A stretch of 64,000 bases of DNA from an uncultured Desulfatiglans sp. (GTDB taxonomy: Bacteria > Desulfobacterota > DSM-4660 > Desulfatiglandales > Desulfatiglandaceae): positions 4,579,434 to 4,643,433 of the forward strand of contig LR026961.1 of the NCBI GenBank assembly GCA_900498135.1, in the 5' to 3' direction. A program made the translations under genes and the position numbers. The first letter of the stretch is position 1. Each line of letters starts with the position of its first letter. The notes beneath the pieces were generated by a model. The model was not told the origin of the DNA, did no database searches, and saw only the letters and a program-made list of their open reading frames with translations. This document shows, in pieces, positions 26,755-34,707 of this stretch.

Positions 26755-27021
26755 TCACGCATCAAGTGTTACGTCCATGGTGGGTACGGCAACGCAGGGA
26801 AGGATCAGCTTCTTTGCGATGTCCTCCTTGTCGAGGCCCTCGGTTGTCTCCATCTCGACCTCACCCGACATGAGCCTGTTCCTGCATGTGCCGCAGAAGC
26901 CCTGCCTTCAATCGCTGTCGATTTCTATGCCGTATTCTTCGGCAAGATCCAGGATGTCTTCGACACGGTCTTCCCAATCCAGGACCTTTTCCGATTTCCG
27001 GAATTCGATCTTATCACATAT
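26755..27021 (-). CDS. [2Fe-2S] ferredoxin with in-frame TGA at the first cluster ligand (possible selenoprotein or broken gene)
   Basis: Translating 27015-26755 gives a complete plant-type ferredoxin domain: DKIEFRKSEKVLDWEDR...LAEEYGIEIDSD-[TGA]-RQGFCGTCRNRL...LPCVAVPTMDV. The TGA (26908-26910) sits on the first of the four cluster cysteines (C-x4-C-x2-C...C); the other three are intact. A hairpin after the UGA (26880-26898, loop GGCACAU starting 16 nt downstream) could be a SECIS, and this genome has at least one other Sec gene. Against this, no ATG, GTG or TTG exists in frame: the best position is an ATA codon at 27019-27021, 7 nt after GGGAGGAG, and loss of a TG dinucleotide from ATGTGTGATAAG would also explain it. 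So a decayed gene is possible. It overlaps the upstream gene's stop and abuts the cytochrome b gene. Confidence 0.6.
26880..26898 (-). promoter_or_regulatory. Candidate bSECIS hairpin in ferredoxin mRNA
   Basis: Minus strand: TTCTGC pairs with GCAGGA (one G-U) around the 7-nt loop GGCACAU. The loop begins 16 nt after UGA and starts with G, within the usual limits for bacterial SECIS elements. The stem is short, so support is modest. Confidence 0.35.
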
Positions 27022-27382
27022 TCTTTTTCTCCTCCCTGAGCAGTTCCTCCAGGATCTGCTTCGTCCTTCTGTGCCTCAGGAAAAATGCCGCCGTGGCGCC
27101 CAGGAAAAAGAGAACCAGGAATAGCATGACAAAAAAGTGTGGCCACGACATGCCGAGGATTCCTTCTTTCCGCTCCAGGTATTTCGGCGATATCTTCATC
27201 TCTTCGCGAAACCAACGGATGTCGGTTCCGTTCGAATCGGCCGACTCCCCTGTCCCCGCTTGGGCGAGGCAGGCATTCGGGCCCGGATGTAACGGAAACC
27301 CTGATCGCTCTGATATCAGGCTGGAGGGAAGGGCCAAAGCCAGAAGTGCAAACAACATCCATTTCAGCGGGTCATCATACAT
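27014..27382 (-). CDS. Small membrane protein of a redox operon
   Basis: A 122-residue protein with an N-terminal hydrophobic segment (WMLFALLALALPSSL), a middle polar region, and a second helix (FFVMLFLVLFFLGATAAFFL) followed by a basic/acidic tail (RHRRTKQILEELLREEKKNM). No recognised family. ATG with AAGGAG upstream. It is the first gene of an operon with the ferredoxin, cytochrome b and heptaheme cytochrome and probably helps anchor or assemble that complex. Confidence 0.65.
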   Translation of the reverse strand: MYDDPLKWMLFALLALALPSSLISERSGFPLHPGPNACLAQAGTGESADSNGTDIRWFREEMKISPKYLERKEGILGMSWPHFFVMLFLVLFFLGATAAFFLRHRRTKQILEELLREEKKNM

Positions 27383-27522
27383 GGACTCTCTCCTTCAGAG
27401 GACGATCGACTTCAGCTGTCTGCCCAGCTTGCCCCCATTGGGGGGCTGTTGACCTCGCGAGAGGATTCGATAACGCCCCCGGTTCGAGGAGACCCTGTGC
27501 CTGGGCCATTTCCTTCTATTTT

Positions 27523-27794
27523 GTTTTCATCCGGAAATGATTTCCCGGTAGAACCCAGTTTCCAATCCGGAAACGAGGATTTTTGGCTAATATCAAGGAA
27601 ATCAATCGTTTGCGCGTTGGCGACCTGCAGGTCGCCGCACAAGCAAACGTGCAGATTGACGCCGAGATTGGCCAAAAAGACCATTTCCGGATGGAAATCA
27701 AGCGTTTGCGCGGAGGCGACCTGCAGGTCGCCGCACAAGCAAACGTGCAGATTGACGCCGAGATTGGCCAAAAAGACCATTTCCGGATGGAAAC
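27523..27794 (+). repeat. Dispersed palindromic repeat with internal tandem duplication (272 bp)
   Basis: Ends GTTTTCATCCGGAAATG and CATTTCCGGATGGAAAC. The segment from AATCAAGCGTTTGCGCGG through the right terminal CCGGATGGA is present twice in tandem (about 97 bp per unit), so there are two central palindromes and two right ends. It ends 2 bp before the stop codon of the histidine kinase gene. Confidence 0.9.
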
Positions 27795-27796
27795 TG

Positions 27797-28807
27797 TTAT
27801 GAAACGGTCGGCAGCCGCAGAGAGAACGTGACGCCTCCCTCGGGATTTGAACGTAGGGAAATCGTTCCTCCGTGAGCCTCCACGATTTTCTTGACGATGG
27901 AAAGCCCGAGGCCGGTGCCACTCTTCTTGGTGGAATAGAAAGGTTCGAATATTCTGGCGCGCTGCCCTTCCTCGATGCCGCAGCCGCAATCGGAAACCTC
28001 GAGCACTGTTTCACCTTTTTCCACGCGGGTTCGGATCTGGACCGTCTGACCGGAGGGCGATGCCTGAATGGCATTCGTCAGCAGGTTGACAAGGACTTGT
28101 TTCATTCTATTTCTGTCGAGAAGCTGGGGTGCGATCTTGGGGTCGAGGTCTGTTTCGAGGACTACACCCCCCGCCTGAGCCACGGGTCCGAGGGCCGCTG
28201 CGCATTCCTCCGACAAACCGTTGACGCTTTCAGGTTTCCTGTCGAGTTCGAGCGGGCGCCCAAAGTCCAGCATGTCTTTGACCATGGCCTCCAGCCGGGC
28301 TGTTTCGCTCACCGCGAGTTCGAGCTTCTTGCGACTCTTCTGATCAGCTTGCAGCTCCCTGGATACCTGGCTCACGAATCCTCCGATGGCCATCAAGGGG
28401 GATTTCATGTCGTGGGCGATTTCGGCCACTGCCCTTCCTATGGCGGCGAGTTTTTCGGCCTCTAAACGTGCGGCGTGCTCCTTCCTCTCTTTCTCCGCCA
28501 GGTAGCCCAGGACCAGGGCGATGAAGACATACAGGGCGCCTTCGAAGAGGAGGTTGAAATCATGCGAAAAACTTCGCCACCGGTAGATCCCGAAGGGAAG
28601 ATAGAAGAGGGTGGCCGCCGCTGAGACCGCCACGGCTCCCCTCAGGCCGAACCAGAAACTTCCCAGGATCAGGGGGAGGTAAAAGAGCATCCGGTAGGCG
28701 GTGTGGCGGACCATTCGCTCGGGCACCGTGAGGTAATGGAGGGCGCAGATCGCCAGAATCAGGAAAACGATGGCGAAAATCTTGAAGTTCTTGTGCCGGA
28801 AAGTCAT
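27797..28807 (-). CDS. Membrane sensor histidine kinase
   Basis: A 336-residue kinase. Start at ATG 28807 (GGGAGG upstream). About four membrane helices (10-105, including FAIVFLILAICALHYL, LPLILGSFWFGL, GALYVFIALVLGYLA) form a small sensor. A coiled linker (EKERKEHAARLEAEKLAAIG) leads to the dimerisation domain with H-box AEIAHDMKSPLMAIGG and an HATPase domain with N-box (NLLTNAIQAS), G1 (DCGCGIEEG), F-box (IFEPFYSTKKSGTGLGLSIVKKI). No response regulator is adjacent. The signal is unknown. Upstream on the same strand lie the multicopper oxidase relics. Confidence 0.9.
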   Translation of the reverse strand: MTFRHKNFKIFAIVFLILAICALHYLTVPERMVRHTAYRMLFYLPLILGSFWFGLRGAVAVSAAATLFYLPFGIYRWRSFSHDFNLLFEGALYVFIALVLGYLAEKERKEHAARLEAEKLAAIGRAVAEIAHDMKSPLMAIGGFVSQVSRELQADQKSRKKLELAVSETARLEAMVKDMLDFGRPLELDRKPESVNGLSEECAAALGPVAQAGGVVLETDLDPKIAPQLLDRNRMKQVLVNLLTNAIQASPSGQTVQIRTRVEKGETVLEVSDCGCGIEEGQRARIFEPFYSTKKSGTGLGLSIVKKIVEAHGGTISLRSNPEGGVTFSLRLPTVS

Positions 28808-28811
28808 GGGG

Positions 28812-29385
28812 TCTTCACCTCCCTGGGAATAGATTTGAGTCTTTCCGAGCATTCACCATCATGACGTTGGCCATCGCCGCCATCAAGTGTTAGAGGTTGC
28901 GCCAGTGCTGCAACCAATGCCCGGAGTTGTCTCCCATGAAATCGATTTCCGCCTGGCCCTTCCGGTTCAAGAGAACGGTGTCCTTTTGGATCCATTCGCC
29001 AGGGGTTAGCCGCGGGTTCACCATTTTGAAGGAATCTCCCTATTCCTCGAGATTTCGCAGGCCTAGCATCTGAGCATTTTTCCCCAGCGTGTCAAAGGTA
29101 GATCTTTCAACACACTATCAGAGACCGGAACGCCGTGCCAGTGGATAGTGGATTTTTCGGTGAGAGATTTTTCCAGCACGATCTGGATCATAATCTCCTT
29201 CCCTGAGGCGTATTTTTGATCCGGGGACCTTTCCGTCGCAAGTCCACGCCCAGACGTCCATCATCCACGGCCCCGTGTGCCAGTCGCTGTATCCTTTCGC
29301 TTGGGCAAAGGCCTCCCGGAAGGTGAAAAACACCGGGATAGCCCCCAGGAAACCCAGTAATGAAGATCTGAGGAATTGCATGGGT
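28812..29385 (-). pseudogene. Relic: SHOCT-protein start fused to a decayed multicopper oxidase
   Basis: From 29381 the frame starts like the 11477-11839 SHOCT protein (signal, then KGYSDWHTGPWMMD), then switches to a first-cupredoxin sequence (AWTCDGKVPGSKIRLREG, and after a frameshift IHWHGVPVSDSV). About 28840-29030 on the same strand encodes a multicopper oxidase C-terminus (GEWIQKDTVLLNRKGQAEIDFMGDNSGHWLQHW) whose HCHNLYHLMAGM copper motif has decayed to HWRNL-stop-HLMAAM. Most of the enzyme between is deleted. Several stops and shifts make it non-functional. Confidence 0.75.
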
Positions 29386-29463
29386 ACCTCCTTGTTATCT
29401 GAAAAATGGTTCTATCTCTAAAAACGCATGAGATCCGGAACAGGGTGTGGAAAAAAACTGAAG

Positions 29464-29632
29464 CGCGGAAATAATTTCGCGGTAGGACTAAGTTTCCAAT
29501 CCGGAAATGAGGATTCTTGGCCAATATCAAGGAAATCAAGCGTTTGTGCGGAGGCGACCTGTAGGTCGCCGCACAAGCAAACGTGCAGATTGACGCCGAG
29601 ATTAGCCAAAAAGACCATTTCCGGATGGAAAC
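29464..29632 (+). repeat. Dispersed palindromic repeat, short form with eroded left end
   Basis: About 169 bp. The left terminus reads GCGCGGAAATAATTTCGCGG instead of the usual CCGGAAATGATTTCGCGG, and the right end CATTTCCGGATGGAAAC is intact. The central palindrome has one change (CCTGTAGG). Confidence 0.85.
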
Positions 29633-30019
29633 TACTTACAAAAGGAACTTCACGGGTTCTTTCAACTTTTTTTATCTTCCGACCGCTCCGCAAGAAAGGT
29701 GACCGCTAGCCGTGATATCCTCTCGACCCACCAACGACTGACCATCGAGTTCAATGTGAAAGAACAAGACACGGTCCAGCGCAAGCACCTGCGCCTCTGT
29801 AGCAGCGTTGAACCCGAACATCAGGAAGCCTATCAGAACCTGGGGCTAAAGGAGGTCCCCAGGCCAAGAAAATGGCGACCGTAAAATGAGTAGTGGCCAC
29901 AAAATCGCCGAACATAGTGAAATTTCAGCCCTTGGTAAAAAAATGGCAAACTTGGGCTAGAACCTTGATAGTCCGGGTATTTTACAGAACCAGGGAAGAT
30001 CCTGAGAATCGTTGGCAAG
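29633..30019. other. Region with one doubtful small frame
   Basis: About 390 bp. A GTG-started frame at 29699-29884 (plus) encodes 61 residues (TIEFNVKEQDTVQRKHLRLCSSVEPEHQEAYQNLGLKE...) with protein-like composition. It looks like a fragment of a larger gene and I cannot name it. Nothing else is supported. Confidence 0.35.
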
Positions 30020-31348
30020 TCACGTTGTTTTCGGCATTTTCCCCAGGCGCAGGACCTGGTTGAGGAAAACTGCGATTACGGTGCTCAGCGTCAACGATGA
30101 CTCGAAGAGCGGTCTGATGGCATGAGGAATGTCGACAAAAAGGGAGGGGAGCAGATCAAGGCTCAATCCGAAAATAATCGATATGCCGATCACAAAGGTT
30201 TTGCGGTTATCTATACCCGCCCCAAGTATGATCTGAATCCCTGAAATGATCATGAAGCAGGTGACAAAAATGAGGATGGCCCCCATCACCGGCATCGGCA
30301 TGAGTGAAAGAATTCCGGTTATCTTAGGAAAGAAACCGAAGAGGATGAAGAGCGCGCCAGCCATGTACCCGATGTAACGGCTGGTAGCACCTGAGGCGGC
30401 GCTGAACGCTACATTGCTTGCCGAGGTGTCTGAAGCCATTCCTCCCAGCAGACCCGAGACCGTCACGCAGCAGGCATCCGCCACAAGCCCGTTGCCGATG
30501 CGCTTCGTATCAGGCTGTGTCCATTCCGTGTCATTGATCTTTTCACACATGATGAGATTGCCGAATGACTTGAGCGCCCCGGTAATAGAGACGATGGCAA
30601 AGATTGGGACCAGCGACCACTTGAAAGTGATGTCCAGCATCCCTTTCGTTGAAGGCAATGCCAGCCACGGTGCGGCGTCAATCATATGAAAGTGCTCCCT
30701 GGTCAACAACCCGGCAGGGAGTGATAAGAGATAACCCGTGATTAATCCGCCAAGGACACTGTAAAGTTTGAGTCTCCCCTTGCCCCAGATATTTATGCCA
30801 ATCATAACGAGCAGGGTCACGAATGCCACAGCCACGCACATTCCCTGGATTGGTTCGCCTTCGTAGTTGATGCCTAGGCATTTGGAGACGCCCAGCGGAA
30901 TGACCCCCACCGCAACCATGAAAACCACCAAGCCGGTTATTTCAGGGGGAAAAAGAAATCTGATACGCGGAAGCGCCCGGGCGAAGACAATTTCGACAAG
31001 ACCGGCAACGATGGTCATGCCGCGCATCAAGGGCAGACCCCCAAGCCATGCCGCCGTCATAGAGGCAGTAAAGAAATTCGGCCCGCACAGGTTCGGACAG
31101 AGGTACCCGGATCCAAACCAGCCGAACCGAAATGCCTGGAAGATGGTACCCAACCCGGAGGAGATCATCGTAAGCGCAACAACAGAGCGAAGCAGGTCGA
31201 AGCCGCCGCCGATTTCCGTCACAAGGACGACCGGAAGCACGAGCGTGCTTGACATGAGAAAAGTGTGCTGAAAGCCTAAGAGAAACAATGAGAAGAACGG
31301 CAGCTTGTCGTCGACACCGTAGATGAGTTTTTCGGGTCTCTTGGCCAC
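30020..31348 (-). CDS. NCS2-family nucleobase/xanthine-uracil permease
   Basis: A 442-residue inner-membrane transporter with 12-14 helices. NCS2 features: LGFQHTFLMSSTLVLPVV near the N-terminus, the half-helix region GSGYLCPNLCGPNF, and GNGLVADACCVTVSGLLGGMASDTSASNVAFSAASGATSRYIGY, resembling the family NAT-type motif. Substrates in the family are xanthine, uric acid, uracil or guanine; which one here is unclear. GTG start with AAGGAG upstream. It follows the Cache-domain gene with a 10-nt gap, so the two form an operon. Confidence 0.9.
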   Translation of the reverse strand: MAKRPEKLIYGVDDKLPFFSLFLLGFQHTFLMSSTLVLPVVLVTEIGGGFDLLRSVVALTMISSGLGTIFQAFRFGWFGSGYLCPNLCGPNFFTASMTAAWLGGLPLMRGMTIVAGLVEIVFARALPRIRFLFPPEITGLVVFMVAVGVIPLGVSKCLGINYEGEPIQGMCVAVAFVTLLVMIGINIWGKGRLKLYSVLGGLITGYLLSLPAGLLTREHFHMIDAAPWLALPSTKGMLDITFKWSLVPIFAIVSITGALKSFGNLIMCEKINDTEWTQPDTKRIGNGLVADACCVTVSGLLGGMASDTSASNVAFSAASGATSRYIGYMAGALFILFGFFPKITGILSLMPMPVMGAILIFVTCFMIISGIQIILGAGIDNRKTFVIGISIIFGLSLDLLPSLFVDIPHAIRPLFESSLTLSTVIAVFLNQVLRLGKMPKTT

Positions 31349-31358
31349 GGCACTCTCC

Positions 31359-32270
31359 TTACTGTTTCATCCAGATGGGTGATGCAAGAAAGAAATCCGA
31401 TCCGACCAGAAAGGTCTCATGGCCGATCCTGACCTTCCTGACATACGCCAGTTTGCGTGACGCAGCGACGGAACCCGGCCGGGGCCAGAGATGCTGTACC
31501 CATACCTCATCGTTTTTTTGGAGTTTGTCGATGATTTCCTTCATGACGGGCCGCCCGATGGCGTCCCGGTACAAGGTGAGATCACGACCCTCCTTTTTCG
31601 GAAAGGCCGGATCGACCAAGGCCCGCCCCCTTTCGTCCGTCACCCAGATAAAGATATTGAAGAAACTGTAGCGTGAAGAGGGGTTGAGGAACTCTTTGAA
31701 TGCTGTTGCCTTGCCTTCGGCCATCAGGAGGTCCACGGCGCTTTGGGCATTCTCCTGCACCATGACCTTCTCTATCTTGAGAAAATGGAGCCCGGCACCG
31801 ATCGCCCATACCTGCCCATCGGGCATGACCGCCTTGCGGACATAGGCGCCCTTCCACTTCGGCTCGAACTCGTTCTGTTCCTGCCAGAGATAAAAAACCC
31901 AGCCATGGGCATCCCTCTGAGGCTTTCTGCAGACGTCGGTGACGAAACGGACCATGGGTTTGCCGTTCATGTCTCTGAGATCCATGAGGTTCTTGCCTAC
32001 CAACTCCGGAATGGCGGGGTGAAAAATGCATTTTCCCGCGCTATCATAAACAAACAGAAAACAGTGATCGCCGAACCAACGGGACCCCTTCCGGTTAAAC
32101 TCGACAAAGGAGTCACCACCCTCGCTTTCCAGGAGCATCGCCGCATCCTCAACGAGTTTTACCAGCCGTTTCGTATCCTCATACAAATATCCGCTCAACC
32201 GGTCATCAGCATGAAGATGGCCGGCATAGCAGAACAGAACTAAGAAGATGACCAGAATACGGAGCCCCAT
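31359..32270 (-). CDS. Exported double Cache-domain sensor-like protein
   Basis: A 303-residue protein. Signal peptide (GLRILVIFLVLFCYAGHLHA), then two PAS-like Cache modules: one with CFLFVYDSAGKCIFHPAIPELVGKNLMDLRDMNGKP, a second with NIFIWVTDERGRALVDPAFPKKEGRDL. There is no kinase, methyl-accepting or cyclase domain, so it is a free periplasmic ligand-binding protein. ATG with GGAGGG. It is co-transcribed with the NCS2 permease and may bind the same or a related small molecule. Confidence 0.82.
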   Translation of the reverse strand: MGLRILVIFLVLFCYAGHLHADDRLSGYLYEDTKRLVKLVEDAAMLLESEGGDSFVEFNRKGSRWFGDHCFLFVYDSAGKCIFHPAIPELVGKNLMDLRDMNGKPMVRFVTDVCRKPQRDAHGWVFYLWQEQNEFEPKWKGAYVRKAVMPDGQVWAIGAGLHFLKIEKVMVQENAQSAVDLLMAEGKATAFKEFLNPSSRYSFFNIFIWVTDERGRALVDPAFPKKEGRDLTLYRDAIGRPVMKEIIDKLQKNDEVWVQHLWPRPGSVAASRKLAYVRKVRIGHETFLVGSDFFLASPIWMKQ

Positions 32271-32643
32271 GACGGCCCTCCATCAAATCTTCAACGTCTT
32301 CAGGTTTAATGCCCAACCTTCCGCCACATGAACTGCGGTGCACGGACCCGTACGCATGATGGTGTGGGAGAGCGAAGGCCGTGAGGCCTCCCCCTGTCTC
32401 GATCAAATCGACGATAGAGAAAATAGGGAATGTCTTGATTGCAGGACTACACAAGTACCCAGAACCATTAAAATTTCTCGAAGTCAAGGGCGGCAGATCA
32501 TCCTGGTTGTTAAGTCAATATCGCATGAGACAGCTAAAAGTTACAGTTCATCCGGTTTTTGCGTACCTGAGAGTCGAAAAAAGTGGACGATGACGTTTTC
32601 CTTTCCGGTGAACGCCAATTCGCCAAGAAGGAGGAAGCCGATC
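32271..32643. other. Intergenic region without a recognised gene
   Basis: About 370 bp upstream of the Cache gene and of the transposase relic. No credible coding sequence. It may include the left end of the former insertion sequence, but no terminal inverted repeat was recognised. Confidence 0.3.
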
Positions 32644-33070
32644 ATGTCCACGAGCCATTTGTACCATGGGTGCGACGTCAAAGGCTATGACTACGTCAAC
32701 GTAAAATAGCAGGAAGGAGCTGTGATTTTCATACTGTGACCGAAACGATTCGAGTCATAAACCTCCGTCTCGATCAACCGCCACATCTCAGCCCGGTCCT
32801 TTCCCTTCCAGTGATGTGGACCCCAAGTATGGGAGCCGTTTTCCAAAGGTTTTCAGAGCCAGTTGATTTTTTCCGATCGAGCGAATGTGAAATAGATGTC
32901 CATATCAAGGTGCTCTTCGATACCCCACCTGGAGATCACTGTCACCAGGCCCATATGAAAGAGCTACGGTCTGTTTCCTGCACCGCAACTCCATCGGCAA
33001 TCTCAACCAGATGCGCTGCCGCCCTGTTCCATCCACGTTGTATCAGCCTTGGAGACATGTGCAGGAACAC
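32644..33070 (+). pseudogene. ISL3-family transposase relic (N-terminus)
   Basis: ATG at 32644 with AAGGAGGAAG upstream gives MSTSHLYHGCDVKGYDYVNVK then a stop. This closely resembles the ISL3 transposase start (MSTSLLYHxFGIxGYxYV). In the same frame after the stop, QEGAVIFIL-stop-PKRFES fits the next conserved stretch. Beyond that similarity fades with several stops. The catalytic core is not recognisable, so this is a remnant and cannot move anything. Confidence 0.55.
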
Positions 33071-33073
33071 TGG

Positions 33074-33595
33074 TTATCTATCAGACCTGAACGAATCAAA
33101 ATCAGTTTTTTCTATGAGCGTCCTGATTTTCGCCCGCGGGAGCGCTGCACCTGATGCAACAACACGCCCATTGATGACAAGGGCTGGCATTCCCATTACG
33201 CCATAGGTTCCGATCTCCTTGATGTCCCTAATATGCCGGATACTTGCCGACAGATCGAGTTCCGTCAGCACGGACATCACTTCCATCTCCATCCGGTCGC
33301 ACTGAGGACAGCCCGGACCGAGGATTGCAATATCCAGCCGGCCGCAGGCCGCCTCATCTTCATAAGGCAATCCGCAGTGCTTTTTGTACTCGCGGAGGAA
33401 TGCGCGGGCATAATCATCAAGGGCCCTGGCAGGAATATAATTCTTTCCTCTGAGCCTTTCTAAGAGTTCAGCCTTGATGTCTTCGTCCGATCCCTCGATG
33501 GGCCCGTCATAGACATCGGCAAGAGCCGCCTGCAGGCCTATTATGCCTACAGTTTGACCCTTCACCCTGATTTGAGAAATGCTATTCCGATCCAT
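33074..33595 (-). CDS. Thioredoxin-like protein with N-terminal helical domain
   Basis: A 173-residue cytoplasmic protein. The C-terminal 75 residues form a small thioredoxin-fold domain (DIAILGPGCPQCDRMEMEVMSVLTELDLSASIRHIRDIKEIGTYGVMGMPALVINGRVVASG) with CPQC active site and the conserved cis-Pro region GMPAL, as in the Thioredoxin_3 family. The N-terminal 95 residues (QIRVKGQTVGIIGLQAALADV...) are found fused to such domains in anaerobes. ATG 33595 preceded by GGAG is preferred to the upstream start at 33649. Confidence 0.83.
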   Translation of the reverse strand: MDRNSISQIRVKGQTVGIIGLQAALADVYDGPIEGSDEDIKAELLERLRGKNYIPARALDDYARAFLREYKKHCGLPYEDEAACGRLDIAILGPGCPQCDRMEMEVMSVLTELDLSASIRHIRDIKEIGTYGVMGMPALVINGRVVASGAALPRAKIRTLIEKTDFDSFRSDR

Positions 33596-34482
33596 ATCTG
33601 CACTCCACCGCCCGTCACCTTTCGATGCCAAAAAATCCCCGGATTCCAACCGAGTTCCAGATAGCCTCTCCTCTGTTCTCCAGAAATCGGCTTAGATTTA
33701 CATATTTCTATCTATAAATATACCCTTCATGGGATCCCTGTCAATATCTCGGAAATCCCGATGTCTCTCCGGGACAGCCCTGCTGCTCATACCTTATAGC
33801 GGCTGAGCGGCTGAGGCCATTTCGCCGGGGGAGCGGGGGGAATCCTTTTGGCTCTTGGCTTCACAGGCTTCACAGGATCCGTGCAAAGGAGCCTGGCGAG
33901 GAAATCATCCGGGGCCGGGATGGCGCGGAGGGAGTTGAGAACGTGTTCTTTTCGGCTCGCATTCTGGCCGTCAGCCTGTTTGCCTCGGACGGAAGAACAC
34001 TTTGAACAGAGGAGAACGGAAAAGACGAACTGCATGGAATGATAGGGAAAAAATGCTTCATCCTCTTTTTTTCGCTAGACAAAGATGTATCTCGATTGAT
34101 ATAAGTCCAACAGTCTGCTCACCCTGGGCGATTCAAACCCGAATAAAGCCAAGGCGCACCATGGAATTGATCACCCTCCACCTACTCCTAAGGGGATTGG
34201 TTTCCCATCTCGATCCACCTCCCCGTTCACGGGGAGGTTCGGGTCGGGGAAACCTGTCTGGGAATTGAAAAGGGGTCCTGGTCCGCTGGGGGCGTGCTGG
34301 AGCCGCCTGGTTCCGTGCCGTGGCAGAGGATCACGCCATCGTGGTCGGCCGCGAACCGGTGAAAGGCAGACGAATGTTTTGCCCCCGCAGAACCCGAACC
34401 GGCCCCGAACGTGCACCGCCCTCCAGCCCTGAATGAGGGTTTGAGCATCGCGGAGGGGAAGCCCTCCCCAAGTTTCATAACA
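33596..34482. other. Region without a recognised gene
   Basis: Nearly 900 bp. Short frames exist on both strands (for example 33787-34035 minus and 34002-34268 plus), but none has a recognisable domain or consistent coding signals. A short palindrome-like CCTCCCCGTTCACGGGGAGG lies near 34218-34237. Possibly decayed DNA. Confidence 0.35.
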
Positions 34483-34658
34483 GTGTCCATCCGGAAATGA
34501 TTTCGCGGTAGGACTAAGTTTCCAATCCGGAAATGAGGATTTTTGGCCAATATCAAGGAAATCAAGCGTTTGCGCGGAGGCGACCTGCAGGTCGCCGCAC
34601 AAGCAAACGTGCAGATTGACGCCGAGATTGGCCAAAAAGACCATTTCCGGATGGAAAC
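34483..34658 (+). repeat. Dispersed palindromic repeat, short form (176 bp)
   Basis: The cleanest short copy: ends GTGTCCATCCGGAAATG and CATTTCCGGATGGAAAC, second internal TTTCCAATCCGGAAATGAGG, arms TTTTTGGCCAAT and ATTGGCCAAAAA, and the central palindrome GGCGACCTGCAGGTCGCC. It ends 49 bp before the first gene of the TonB-linked cluster. No clear target duplication (flanks ATAACA and TATTTA). Confidence 0.9.
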
Positions 34659-34707
34659 TATTTAACCGTCAGGCTTAAAAGCAACTTGAAGAATCAAAGG
34701 AGATGGT

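Noticed and set aside
34171..34644. Open frame of 157 residues rich in LANLGVNLHVCLCGDLQVA
   Set aside because: This peptide is the translation of the palindromic repeat and recurs at every copy; it is not a gene.
14780..34658. Repeated units considered as CRISPR arrays
   Set aside because: Copies are scattered kilobases apart, in both orientations, 175-227 bp long, with no regular spacers and no cas genes.
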